From: Bacteroidia bacterium
GTDB taxonomy: Bacteria > Bacteroidota > Bacteroidia > J057
Assembly: GCA_030430205.1 (NCBI GenBank)
Contig: JAUIGE010000029.1
Coordinates: forward strand, 1 to 64,000
DNA length: 64,000 bases
Direction: 5' to 3'
Position 1 is the stretch's first letter, and each line of letters opens with the position of its first letter. Below, piece after piece: positions 17,159 through 25,828 of this stretch. The notes under the pieces are model-generated. The model did not search any database. It worked only from the letters and a program-made list of their open reading frames with translations, and was not told the DNA's origin. The position numbers and the translations under genes were made by a program.

Positions 17159-20100
17159 ATGCAAGAAAAGTGGAAAATTCATATAGATACGGGCGGCACA
17201 TTCACCGATTGTATGGCATATAGCCCCGAGGGAGAAAAGATTCGGGTAAAAGTGCTGAGCAGCAGCAGCTTAAAAGCAAGTGTGCTGGAGGTGGATATGG
17301 AAGGGAAAAGGCTGAAAATAAAGGCCGCCTGGCATGTGGCTAAAGGGCTATTTGTAGGATATAGATGCGGGATCGAAGGGCTAGGACAAATAGCAAGAAT
17401 TGCAGAAAATGACCCAGCCACAGGCTGGGTAAAATTGACTCATGGGCACCCAGCCCTCCGGGCCGGGACCCTGGTAGAATTCATTTCTACCGAAGAAGCG
17501 CCCATCCTCGCCGCCCGTCTGGCGACGAAAACGCCCCTCTCAGCGCCCCTGCCGCCCCTCGACATGCGGCTGGGCTCTACCAAAGGCACCAATGCCTTGC
17601 TCGAAAGAAAGGGTGCTTCCACCCTTTTGCTCATCACCCAGGGCTTCGCCGATTTGCTGCACATCGGCACCCAGCAACGCCCCGAGCTCTTCGCGCTCGA
17701 TATCCAAAAGGCAAAACCTTTATTTGACGAAGTCATCGAGATCCGCGAGCGCCTGGATGCGCGGGGAGAAGTGCTAAAGGCCCTTTTGCCCTCAGAAATC
17801 AAGCGCATACTTGCAGAAATAGAAAAAAGCGCATGCGCTTCCATCGCCATCTCATGCATGCATGCCTACCGCAATCCCATTCACGAAAAGCTGCTGGCAG
17901 CAGCTCTCCGGGAGGCTTTCCCTCAAAAGCATATTTCTACTTCTGCCGAAGTCAGCCCCGCGATCAAGTTTGTCGAAAGAACCGCCACCGTCGTCGCCAA
18001 TGCCTACCTCGCTCCGATATGGGAAAGCTACCTTTCTGCTGTGAAAGCCAAATTGGCGGGCGGCTCTCTCAAAGTCATGAGCAGCGCCGGCAGCCTAATG
18101 GATTCGGGACATTTTCATCCCAAAGATAGCCTGCTGAGTGGTCCGGCAGGTGGGGTAGTGGGAGCAGCGGTAAAAGCGAAAAGCCTGAACCATGGCAAAA
18201 TTTTAACGCTGGACATGGGCGGCACCAGCACCGATGTGGCGCGCTATGATGGTCAATTTGACTTTCGCTTCAAAACGACTGTCGGAGATGCTCAACTGCT
18301 GAGCCCTTCCCTGGCGATCGAGACAGTCGCCGCAGGCGGCGGATCCATCTGCGGCTTTGACGGCTACAAACTGTTTGTAGGCCCCGAAAGCGCGGGCGCG
18401 CAACCCGGCCCCGCCTGTTATGGCGCGAGCGGTCCGCTCACGATCACGGATGTCAACCTGCTCTCCGGGCGCCTTGCGCCCGACGCATTCGGCATCCCCC
18501 TCGATGTCGAGGCGGCAGAAAAAGCCCTGGCAGCGCTTTGCGCTGCCTCCGGGCAAAGCAAAGAAGCTTTGCTGGCAGGCTTCCTGGCGATCGCCAACGA
18601 AAAAATGGCGGATGCCATCCGAAACATCTCCGTCCGCAAGGGCTATGACCCGAAGGCCTATGCCTTGTTGGCCTTTGGCGGGGCAGGCGGGCAGCATGCC
18701 TGCCGGGTGGCGGAATTGCTGGGCATTTCAAGGGTCATTATCCCCGGCGATGCCGGTTTGCTGAGTGCCTATGGCATGGGAGAGGCGCGCATCGAGCGCT
18801 TTGCCTCGCGCCAGGTGCTGCAATTGCTGGAGGCCTGCGAAGGACAATTGGAGGAGGGTTTTGCTGAGTTGGAAAAAGAAGCATCTGAACAGATGCTGGC
18901 GGAAGGTTTTTCTCAAAAAAACATCGAAATCCGCCGAAAAAGCATTTTCCTGAGATTCAAAGGACAGGATCAGAGCATCGAAGTCCCCTGGCAAAAAGGG
19001 GAAGATTTGATCGCTTTTTTTCGAAAAAAATACAAAAATCTCTATGGTCACTGGCTCGAAGGAAAGGCGCTCGAAGTAGAATCCATCAAGATATGGGCTT
19101 CGGATATGGCGAAAAAAACGGCTGTAGAAATGGTAGAAAAGCAAAGCTATTCGCCTGTTCCTTTCCGTCATCAAATGGCCCTCTTTCAGGCTAAATGGCG
19201 GTCCTTGCCCATTTTTCAGCTTGCTGAACTGGAGGCTGGAGCTGTGATGGAAGGGCCTGCTTTGGTATTGAGTGCGGATAGCACGACGGTTGTGGACGGA
19301 GGCTGGGAGTTTGTGTTAAATGAAGGGCGAAGTGCGGTATTGAAAAGTCGGAAGATGGGGGGAATGACGATTGACGAACAAGGAGTTACGAATGAAGAAG
19401 TGGGGGAATGGGGAGAATTAGGAAATGAGCAGATAAGCAAATTGAACCCAAAACACGAAACACGAAACTCAGAACCATCTTCTGATCCTATTCAACTGGA
19501 ATTATTCACGAATCGATTTCGTGCAATAGCGGAGGAGATGGGCGCCTTGCTCCTCCGAACTGCTTTCTCCGTGAATGTAAAAGAGCGCATGGACTTCAGC
19601 TGTGCGCTGCTGGATGCCGACGGCGAATTGGTGGCAAATGCGCCGCATATTCCTGTGCATTTGGGCAGTTTGGGGATGTGTGTGCGGAAAGTCCGGGCTG
19701 CCATCGAGATCGGGGAAGGCGATGTGATCATCACCAATCATCCGGATTATGGGGGTTCGCATTTGCCGGACATCAGTTTGATTCGGGGCGTTTTTTACGA
19801 AGGAAAATGTGTGGGCTATGTCGCGAACCGCGCCCATCACGCCGAGATCGGCGGTACCCGCCCCGGTTCCATGCCGCCCGACGCGGCAAGTCTCGCAGAA
19901 GAAGGCGTCGTCATCAGGCCGATGTACCTCATCCGTCGCGGCGAAAGCCGCTGGCAGGACATCCATCGCCTGTTGACGACAGGCGACTGGCCCAGCCGGA
20001 ATCCGGCTGAAAACGAAGCCGACCTGCGAGCGGGGCTCGCCTCTCTGCTCGCAGGCGAGCAGGCCTTACTCAACCTCTGCCGGCAGGAATCGCCTGTCGT

Positions 20101-21046
20101 GGTGCAGCGCTATATGGAAGCGCTGAAGGCTTATGTTGGGGAGCGGTTTAAGAAGAGCTTTACTAAACTTCAAAAGTTTAGTAAAGCTCTTCTTAACCCC
20201 ACCTCCGAGCAGGAATTGCTCGACGACGGCACCATCCTCCGCATCAGCATCCGCTACGAAGAACCCATTCTGATATTCGACTTTACGGGCAGCAGCCCCG
20301 TTCACCCCGGCAACCTCAACGCGACGCCCGCGATCGTCAATAGCGCTGTGCTCTATGTGCTTCGCCTCCTGCTGGATGAAGACCTGCCGCTTAACGAAGG
20401 GCTGATGCGTGATGTACACATCCTCCTGCCAGAAGGCATTCTCAATCCGCCTTTTCCCGCCGATCCCACCGCCTGCCCCGCCGTGGTCGGCGGCAATACC
20501 GAGACCAGCCAACGGCTGGTAGATAGCCTGCTGAAAGCCCTGAAGCTGGCTGCCTGTAGCCAGGGCACGATGAACAACCTGCTCTTTGGCAACGACAAAT
20601 TCGGTTATTACGAAACCATCTGCGGCGGCACCGGTGCCGGTCCCGGCTTCCCGGGCGCTGATGCTGTGCATCAGCACATGACCAACACCCGGATCACCGA
20701 TCCGGAGATCATGGAGCTGCGCTACCCCGTGCGCCTGGAGGAATTTGCGATCCGCAAAGGCTCGGGCGGCGCGGGCCGCTGGCGCGGCGGAGATGGGATT
20801 GTCAGGAAGCTTTGCTTCCTGGAGCCAGTATCTTTAACCCTGCTAAGTCAGCATCGTGAGGTGGCTCCTTATGGGATGGAGGGGGGAGAAAATGGTAAGA
20901 TGGGTCGTCAGTATCTCATCAAAAAGGATGGATTAACACTTCCGCTTCCAGGTATAGCAAAAGTAGAAATTGAAGAAGGAGATCGTATTATAATTGAAAC
21001 CCCTGGTGGGGGTGGGTGGGGAGAATTAGGAAAGGGGATGGATTGA
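17159..21046 (+). CDS. 5-oxoprolinase (ATP-hydrolysing), HyuA-HyuB fusion
   Basis: The product of about 1295 residues joins both hydantoinase/oxoprolinase halves. The HyuA half begins KIHIDTGGTFTD (nucleotide-binding) and includes GSTKGTNALLER, LSGPAGGVVGA, LDMGGTSTDVAR and FGGAGGQHA. The HyuB half starts near LELFTNRFRAIAEEMG and includes NHPDYGGSHLPDI, GNLNATPA and RKGSGGAGRWRGGDG. It opens 5-oxo-L-proline to glutamate with ATP. The fusion is as in eukaryotic and some bacterial enzymes. An additional segment of about 80-100 residues separates the first strand from GSTKGTNA. The linker between halves (residues ~735-772) is encoded by a heptamer array, and a 49-bp palindrome lies in the HyuB half. 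ATG 17159 fits the family; ATG 17132 is an alternative. Confidence 0.9.
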   Translation: MQEKWKIHIDTGGTFTDCMAYSPEGEKIRVKVLSSSSLKASVLEVDMEGKRLKIKAAWHVAKGLFVGYRCGIEGLGQIARIAENDPATGWVKLTHGHPALRAGTLVEFISTEEAPILAARLATKTPLSAPLPPLDMRLGSTKGTNALLERKGASTLLLITQGFADLLHIGTQQRPELFALDIQKAKPLFDEVIEIRERLDARGEVLKALLPSEIKRILAEIEKSACASIAISCMHAYRNPIHEKLLAAALREAFPQKHISTSAEVSPAIKFVERTATVVANAYLAPIWESYLSAVKAKLAGGSLKVMSSAGSLMDSGHFHPKDSLLSGPAGGVVGAAVKAKSLNHGKILTLDMGGTSTDVARYDGQFDFRFKTTVGDAQLLSPSLAIETVAAGGGSICGFDGYKLFVGPESAGAQPGPACYGASGPLTITDVNLLSGRLAPDAFGIPLDVEAAEKALAALCAASGQSKEALLAGFLAIANEKMADAIRNISVRKGYDPKAYALLAFGGAGGQHACRVAELLGISRVIIPGDAGLLSAYGMGEARIERFASRQVLQLLEACEGQLEEGFAELEKEASEQMLAEGFSQKNIEIRRKSIFLRFKGQDQSIEVPWQKGEDLIAFFRKKYKNLYGHWLEGKALEVESIKIWASDMAKKTAVEMVEKQSYSPVPFRHQMALFQAKWRSLPIFQLAELEAGAVMEGPALVLSADSTTVVDGGWEFVLNEGRSAVLKSRKMGGMTIDEQGVTNEEVGEWGELGNEQISKLNPKHETRNSEPSSDPIQLELFTNRFRAIAEEMGALLLRTAFSVNVKERMDFSCALLDADGELVANAPHIPVHLGSLGMCVRKVRAAIEIGEGDVIITNHPDYGGSHLPDISLIRGVFYEGKCVGYVANRAHHAEIGGTRPGSMPPDAASLAEEGVVIRPMYLIRRGESRWQDIHRLLTTGDWPSRNPAENEADLRAGLASLLAGEQALLNLCRQESPVVVQRYMEALKAYVGERFKKSFTKLQKFSKALLNPTSEQELLDDGTILRISIRYEEPILIFDFTGSSPVHPGNLNATPAIVNSAVLYVLRLLLDEDLPLNEGLMRDVHILLPEGILNPPFPADPTACPAVVGGNTETSQRLVDSLLKALKLAACSQGTMNNLLFGNDKFGYYETICGGTGAGPGFPGADAVHQHMTNTRITDPEIMELRYPVRLEEFAIRKGSGGAGRWRGGDGIVRKLCFLEPVSLTLLSQHREVAPYGMEGGENGKMGRQYLIKKDGLTLPLPGIAKVEIEEGDRIIIETPGGGGWGELGKGMD
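19364..19475. repeat. Degenerate heptamer array inside the oxoprolinase linker
   Basis: Sixteen consecutive 7-bp words stay in register: ATGACGA, TTGACGA, ACAAGGA, GTTACGA, ATGAAGA at the start and ATTGAAC, CCAAAAC, ACGAAAC, ACGAAAC, TCAGAAC at the end, with drifted words between. It encodes the hydrophilic linker between the HyuA and HyuB domains. The same words recur after the gene's stop codon. Confidence 0.7.
20148..20196. repeat. Perfect 23-bp-arm palindrome within coding sequence
   Basis: The arms at 20148-20170 and 20174-20196 are exact reverse complements around a 3-nt loop (CAA). The inner 15 nt of each arm (AGCTTTACTAAACTT) match the palindrome at 47306-47364 except for one base. 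It reads through in frame as FKKSFTKLQKFSKALL in the HyuB half, where relatives have a variable surface loop. Confidence 0.85.
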
Positions 21047-21082
21047 CGATTGACGAACAAGGAATGACGAATATCGAAGTGA
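21027..21082. repeat. Heptamer array spanning the oxoprolinase stop codon
   Basis: Words in 7-bp register include GATTGAC, GATTGAC, GAACAAG, GAATGAC, GAATATC and GAAGTGA. The TGA stop of the 5-oxoprolinase gene (21044-21046) lies inside the array. The sequence closely matches the start of the array at 19364-19398, so the two are duplicates of one ancestral stretch. Confidence 0.7.
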
Positions 21083-21098
21083 AGACAATTATAGCTTG

Positions 21099-22661
21099 TT
21101 ATTTCACGATTCGATAGACGGTTCTATCTAGATATGTTCGGCCCAAAAAGTCTTCCGCTTTCACCTCAATCGTGTGTAGCCCCAGGCTCAGGTTTGTCGT
21201 CAGGCGCGTCTTCCAGATATGGGCAGAATTGACGGGATTGCTGGGGCGGCGCCCCTCGGGCGGGTGGAGGGTGTGATCCCATTTGTATTGGATCGCGCTC
21301 AGGTAGGGATCGCAGGTCTCGAAGCGGGTCATCTTTTTCCAATCGCCTCCGTCGATGCGGTAGGAAAGCTGGTCCTTTTCCGTTCCCTGAAAGAAATTGA
21401 CGATCAGCTCGCCTGTGGTGCGATTGCCCTGGCGGACAGCCATGGGGGCGTAAAGCCGCATTTTGTAGTCGGCGGGCTTGCCGTAGGCTTTGTATTCGTA
21501 GCTGTAGGAATTGCCATGGTAAGTCATGACCAGATACCCCTTGGGCGTGCCGTCGCGCATGGTGGCATCGGGGATGCCTTCGCCATCGGCTTCGCCGCAC
21601 CACCAGTCCCCGCAGGTCGTGCCGACCGTGAAGTGATGATGGTCTTTTTCCTGTAACCAGCCGTCCTTTTTTCCATAGAAAAAATGCTCCTGCTGGTGAG
21701 AATGCGCTGATAGCGAGAGCGTAAAGGGAAAGTCTTTCAGCAATTCAAACAAGCGATCCCGATCCGCTTTGCGAAAGGTTTCTCCATAAAATGCCTGCAA
21801 GAAAAGCGGGATATGCATGTGCACCACCACCAAATGGTCTTTGGGAACGCTTTTGAGGTCATTTTCCAAAAAGTCCAACTGCCATTTGTGTAAGCCTCCT
21901 ACATAGCTTGGTTTGCCATCAGGCCGTGGAAACATCACATCATCCAGCACCACAAAATGTACGTTGCCATAGTTGAAGGCATAATTTGCCGGGCCATATA
22001 TGCGCTCGAATGTCTCATCAGCCAGGCTATCGTACGTCGCATCGAGGTTCATATCATGGTTGCCATAGAGATTGTACCAGGGAATGCCGATTTTGGCGAC
22101 CGCCTCATTGATCGGCTGATAGAGCGATAGATCGTCCTCCACGATGTCACCCATCGTCAGACCCAAGGCGTAGCCTTTTGCTCCGATCAGTTCCCGCACG
22201 ATCGAGCGGGTAAAGAAACTCACCGTTTCATCCGTCGGTGTCTGGGGATCACCAAAATACAGCATCTTAAAACTGTCAGGTTCCTCCGCCTTGATCAAAG
22301 GGAAGTTGACAGATTCGGGCAATTCTCCTGTTGGCGCTACGCCAGGGTATTCAAGTTTCGGTGAGCCTTTGGGCTTATGGCGGTAGAAAAATTGAGGAAG
22401 GTTCAAAGAATCTACCGGAGGATGAAAGTCTCTCGGCTTAATAACAAAGATGATGTCATCTTGATCGATAGGGAGTTTATAGCGGCTTTTCTTGTCGGTT
22501 TGCACGACTTGTGTGCCGTTGGAAACGCTGATGTTTGCGATGCCTTTTTCGCCTTCGTCTAATAAGCTGTTTTCATTTTTATCTTCGAAAACGATGCCTG
22601 TGATGGTTTGGGCGGGGAGGGATAAGGGAATAAATAGGAGGATATAGAGTAGCAGTCGCAT
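21099..22661 (-). CDS. Secreted calcineurin-like metallophosphoesterase
   Basis: The 520 residues begin with a signal peptide (MRLLLYILLFIPLSLPAQ). A small N-terminal beta domain (about 20-110; ITGIVFEDKNENSLLDEGEKGI) resembles SdrD/Cna-B-like metallophosphoesterase N-domains. The catalytic domain follows, with FGDPQT, MGDIVEDD, YGNHDMN, VVHMHIPLF and LSAHSHQQ, the dimetal ligands of the calcineurin-like family. A C-terminal domain (about 390-520; PPEGRRPSNPVNSAHIWK) completes the usual three-part layout. It probably hydrolyses phosphoesters outside the cytoplasm; the substrate is unknown. No T9SS domain was seen. Confidence 0.92.
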   Translation of the reverse strand: MRLLLYILLFIPLSLPAQTITGIVFEDKNENSLLDEGEKGIANISVSNGTQVVQTDKKSRYKLPIDQDDIIFVIKPRDFHPPVDSLNLPQFFYRHKPKGSPKLEYPGVAPTGELPESVNFPLIKAEEPDSFKMLYFGDPQTPTDETVSFFTRSIVRELIGAKGYALGLTMGDIVEDDLSLYQPINEAVAKIGIPWYNLYGNHDMNLDATYDSLADETFERIYGPANYAFNYGNVHFVVLDDVMFPRPDGKPSYVGGLHKWQLDFLENDLKSVPKDHLVVVHMHIPLFLQAFYGETFRKADRDRLFELLKDFPFTLSLSAHSHQQEHFFYGKKDGWLQEKDHHHFTVGTTCGDWWCGEADGEGIPDATMRDGTPKGYLVMTYHGNSYSYEYKAYGKPADYKMRLYAPMAVRQGNRTTGELIVNFFQGTEKDQLSYRIDGGDWKKMTRFETCDPYLSAIQYKWDHTLHPPEGRRPSNPVNSAHIWKTRLTTNLSLGLHTIEVKAEDFLGRTYLDRTVYRIVK

Positions 22662-22723
22662 GATTCAACTTTTTACCAAGGAATGATTAAAAAATAAATT
22701 GTGAAAATGAAACACCTGCTGTT

Positions 22724-22915
22724 TATGTCCTGGGGATACCGGATCGCTTGTTCCCAAAACCTCTCAAGCGTCCGGCATGACGGCAGAGCCGTGGGGCTAT
22801 GGACGGGTTTCGGCAGGCTTTTGCCTGCCAGGGATGCGAGCCTCCCAACGCCACAGGCGTCACACCGGAAATGGGGAGGCTTTGCGAACCCATTATCCGG
22901 TGCCTCCAGGACATA
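22724..22915. mobile_element. MITE-like hairpin-rich element with terminal inverted repeats
   Basis: The ends TATGTCCTGG and CCAGGACATA are perfect 10-nt inverted repeats. Five bases further in, CCGGAT and ATCCGG pair as well. Inside are stacked hairpins: ACGGC/GCCGT, GGCAGGC/GCCTGCC, ACGCC/GGCGT and GCCTCCC/GGGGAGGC. The terminal TA on each side could be a TA target duplication. No credible protein frame is present. It sits between the phosphoesterase start and the dinD pseudogene. Confidence 0.6.
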
Positions 22916-22976
22916 CATACAGTTTGGTTCCAGATAACAACTTATTCTTTTACTATTCCCAAGATGGTAAAAATTT

Positions 22977-23545
22977 TTATTCCGACAATCCCCCAGGCCT
23001 CTTCCCTAACTTCCTTTCCTCTCCTTTTACTCTTCGTTTCAATCTTTGAATATCCTCTTCAGGAGGAAGATTTTCAGGTTTAATTCCTCGTTGAAGGAGA
23101 AGATCTCGCACCCCTTTATTATTTTTGATATGCTCGGTTGAAATGGATTTTTCTGTACTGAGCTTTCGCTCTTTTGAATTGAAGATGGTGATTTCAGTAG
23201 CAAAGTCTTTTGCTTTAATCGTAATCGTGGGTAAGAAATCCGCTAATGCCCTGTTTGTTGGTAAATTAAACTGGAAAGTTCCTTTTCTGACAAACTCAGT
23301 TTTTCCCTTGCCTGCAGGGGTTCCCAATCTCTGATCCGCTGTTCTATGAGTTCATATTTTCGGGTTTGTATGGCGAAATAGTTTTGAGCAAAGGCAATGG
23401 TTTCTTTTTGGGGGTCGCCGTTCTGCGCAATGAGGTAACAAGCGTAGCGAGTGAGCATGATGTCAGCGATTTCTTTTGATCGTTTTGTTGACGTCAACAA
23501 AATGATCAGAAACGCTGTTTTGGCTGATTTTACCTATTATGGCCT
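22977..23545 (-). pseudogene. dinD: dinD-like gene, truncated and frameshifted
   Basis: Pieces of a DinD (DNA-damage-inducible protein D/BRO-related) gene are spread over several frames. From the 5' side, [11 protein letters not shown] lies in one frame near 23500-23535. Next [30 protein letters not shown] and [18 protein letters not shown] read in a second frame (23243-23500). Then [31 protein letters not shown] and RGIKPENLPPEEDI read in a third (22977-23270). About 30 codons are missing between the last two pieces, and the N-terminal ~80 residues are gone. The family pattern is clear, but no intact product can be made. It belongs to a decayed accessory island. Confidence 0.8.
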
Positions 23546-23592
23546 AGGGAAAGTTCGTCTGGAACCGGAAGAGTTGTCATAAAAGAGAAAAA

Positions 23593-24296
23593 ATGAAAAA
23601 GGTTATTAAGATTTCTAAAGTAAAGATTCAGGAAATTGTGAATCAGCAAGCTCCTGATAAAGGGACAATACTTTTTGTGTTGGATTGCAAATCAATTGAG
23701 GATAGTAAAAGCTTTTTAAAAGCGGCCACCAAAGTTTTTCCCCTTAATCCACCAATAATGGCAATACAGGTGGTTTGGGATGCTTTTACTGACTCGCTAT
23801 TTGGAGGATTTTCAGATTTTGTAGATCTGGTCTCCTTCCCAAATGTGTTATTTGTTTTTTTAGTACAGGACAAAAAAATGGAACCTATGAAAGATGAATA
23901 CCCCAAAGTCCCGAAGGGACGTCATATGCCACGATCGGGCAAAGCCCGATCATTCGATTAACGCCAGGCATTGAAGCCCTGAAAGGGCGATCTATTGGGT
24001 AAGGCGTTTTTTTTATATATCGTCCTTTCAGGACTTCTATGGGAGTCGTTCCCCTTCATGGGGCTTCGCCCCATGCTAAATATAGCGTCCCTTCGGGACT
24101 TTTGGGTGCTTAACTGAAAAATTGTCCTGTACTGAAATTTGTTTTAAAAGATATTAACGTAATAGCGGAAAAAGATCCTGCAGCCTTTATAGAAATAGAA
24201 TATTCCTTTAACAAACTTTTGAAAGATGTATATAAACCTGAGACTGGTCTAAGTGAGCTTTTGGGAAATATTGATGTAATATTTAGCTATTCTTGA
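23593..24296 (+). pseudogene. Barstar-like gene split by an inserted element
   Basis: The first 91 codons (23593-23865) encode MKKVIKISKVKIQEIVN through SFPNVLFVFLV. A 264-bp element then interrupts the frame. If the element and one TA duplicate are removed, the frame continues without a stop from 24132 (LKFVLKDINVIAEKD, then EYSFNKLLKDVYK) to TGA 24294-24296, giving a 145-residue protein. As it stands, translation would enter the element and stop at 23961. The pattern TILFVLDCKSIED, VVWDAFTDSL and NVLFVFL resembles barstar-family ribonuclease inhibitors/immunity proteins, a tentative match. A DUF7710 gene lies downstream. Confidence 0.75.
23866..24129. mobile_element. TA-flanked MITE-like element
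   Basis: The element begins CAGGACAA and ends TTGTCCTG (perfect inverted ends) and is flanked on both sides by TA, as in target duplications of the IS630/Tc1-mariner group. A second, internal pair of inverted repeats (AAGTCCCGAAGGGACG near 23915 and its complement near 24090) and several stems (ATGGGGC/GCCCCAT, GATCGGGC/GCCCGATC, CCTGAAAGG/CCTTTCAGG) make it strongly structured. It encodes no transposase, so movement would need an enzyme in trans. Confidence 0.75.
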
Positions 24297-24384
24297 TGAA
24301 AAATGAGCGTGGTGAGTTAAGTTTCCCCAAAAAGTCCAAGCCCAAAGATCAGACACTATACGATTCAAGTAAAAATGAATTAAA

Positions 24385-24657
24385 ATGAACCCATATTTAT
24401 TTGTATTCATGGGCGAAAGAGGATTTGTCCCTGCTGGAATTTTCACCTCATTTGAGGTGGGTAAAAACTGGATAGTAGAAGAAAGACTTAGTGGAACGTT
24501 ACATAAATTGCCTCTTGATATAGGATTATATGATTGGGCAATTGCAAAAGGTTATTTCACACCTGAAAAACCTCATCAATCTACTCCCAGATTTATCGAG
24601 AAATTTTCCTGCGCATCAGTAGAGCATTGGCATTTTGAGGAGGGAGTTCTACAGTAG
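24385..24657 (+). CDS. DUF7710-like small protein
   Basis: The 90 residues follow the pattern FVFMGERGFVPAGIF, then a helix with W (EVGKNWIVEE), GTLHKLPLDIGLYDWA, and EKFSCASVEHWHFEEG. This resembles the DUF7710 family of short bacterial proteins found near toxin-immunity genes. No signal peptide or catalytic motif is evident, and the function is unknown. The start ATG 24385 is 88 bp after the end of the split barstar-like gene on the same strand, so both may be cargo of the same small accessory island. The family assignment is from memory of the pattern. Confidence 0.6.
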   Translation: MNPYLFVFMGERGFVPAGIFTSFEVGKNWIVEERLSGTLHKLPLDIGLYDWAIAKGYFTPEKPHQSTPRFIEKFSCASVEHWHFEEGVLQ

Positions 24658-24682
24658 ATACCTGGCTATGAAAATAATGCTT

Positions 24683-25705
24683 TTAATCAGCGTCCAACCC
24701 CCGAATCCGCTCCACAAAAGCCCTCTCCATCTCCTCCGTCACATCCAAATGCGTCACCAGCCGCACCATCGTAGCCCCAAAAGCAACAGCCTTTATGCCC
24801 ACAGCTTCCAGCTTGCCCAGCATCTCCTGCACCGACATCGTCGGTTCAAAAATGATGATATTCGTCTCCACAGGTACCACCTGTTTCACCCATGGCCGCG
24901 CTTCGAGCAGCGCGCCCATGCGCAGCGCCATCGCATGATCGTCAGCAAGTCTGTCGACTTGGTGCTCCAGCGCATAGAGCGCGCCTGCTGCCAGATAGCC
25001 CGCCTGGCGCATGCCGCCACCAAACACCTTGCGCACGCGGCGCGCATGTCGGATCATATCCCTGCTGCCCAGCAGCACCGAGCCCACGGGCGCGCCCAGG
25101 CCTTTGGAAAAACAAACCGAGATCGTGTCGCACAAGCGCCCGAAATCCGCCTCTCCGTAGCCTTTGGCTACCATGGCATTGTACAGACGGGCACCGTCGA
25201 GGTGTAGGTGCAAGCCGTATTCGTCGCAGAGTTCGCGGATGGCTTGCACTTCGGCCAGCTCATAGCAGCTGCCGCCGCCTTTGTTGACTGTATTTTCGAT
25301 GCAGACGAGGGAAGTACGCGGAAAATGTACATCATCCGGCGGATTGATGTTGGCGCGGATGTCCGCGACCTGCATGCGCCCCTGCGGCGCGGAGATGCGG
25401 CGGGCGGTCACGCCGGAGTGGTAGGCGGCACCGCCGCCTTCGTAGAGGTACACATGCGCATCTTCGTAGCAGATCATCTGATCCTGCGGCTGGGTGGCGA
25501 TGCGGATCGCGATCTGGTTGCACATGGTGCCCGAAGGGCAGAAGACGGCGGCTTCCATGCCGAAGCGCTCGGCCAGCGTAGCCTCCAGCTTGTTGATGCT
25601 GGGGTCATCCCCAAAGACATCGTCGCCCACAGGGGCGGCAAACATGGCTTTCAGCATACCCGCCGTAGGGCGGGTGAGGGTATCGGAACGGAGGTCTATG
25701 ATCAT
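24683..25705 (-). CDS. ltaE: Low-specificity L-threonine aldolase
   Basis: This PLP enzyme cleaves L-threonine/allo-threonine to glycine and acetaldehyde. The 340-residue length and fold-type I motifs fit: MIIDLRSDTLTRPT, VGDDVFGDDPS, FCPSGTMCNQIA, HLHLDGARLYNA and the PLP-binding Lys in SVCFSKGLGAPVGS (around residue 199), with GGGMRQAGYLAA after it. The cytosolic product glycine links to the threonine 3-dehydrogenase encoded at 43187. The gene is more GC-rich than its flanks on the accessory-island side. A heptamer array begins 35 bp before the start codon. Confidence 0.95.
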   Translation of the reverse strand: MIIDLRSDTLTRPTAGMLKAMFAAPVGDDVFGDDPSINKLEATLAERFGMEAAVFCPSGTMCNQIAIRIATQPQDQMICYEDAHVYLYEGGGAAYHSGVTARRISAPQGRMQVADIRANINPPDDVHFPRTSLVCIENTVNKGGGSCYELAEVQAIRELCDEYGLHLHLDGARLYNAMVAKGYGEADFGRLCDTISVCFSKGLGAPVGSVLLGSRDMIRHARRVRKVFGGGMRQAGYLAAGALYALEHQVDRLADDHAMALRMGALLEARPWVKQVVPVETNIIIFEPTMSVQEMLGKLEAVGIKAVAFGATMVRLVTHLDVTEEMERAFVERIRGLDAD

Positions 25706-25739
25706 CGTGATTTTGTTGTAAAAGTATTAGATTGTGCTT

Positions 25740-25819
25740 CAGTTGGCAGGGGGCAGGCTACAGTTGGCAGCCGAAACCCGAAACCCGAAACCCGAAACCC
25801 AAAACCCGAAACCCAAAAC
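25740..25819. repeat. Composite heptamer array
   Basis: Eleven 7-bp words are in one register: CAGTTGG, CAGGGGG, CAGGCTA, CAGTTGG, CAGCCGA, then AACCCGA three times, AACCCAA, AACCCGA and AACCCAA. It fills the gap between the divergent threonine aldolase and the small membrane protein gene. The AACCCGA block is the complement of the words at 44146 and 59296; the CAGTTGG block is the complement of AACTGCC words at 41232. Confidence 0.85.
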
Positions 25820-25828
25820 GTCTTTTCT

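Noticed and set aside
25740-25819. CRISPR array
   Set aside because: Units are 7 bp with no spacers, and no cas genes occur in the window.
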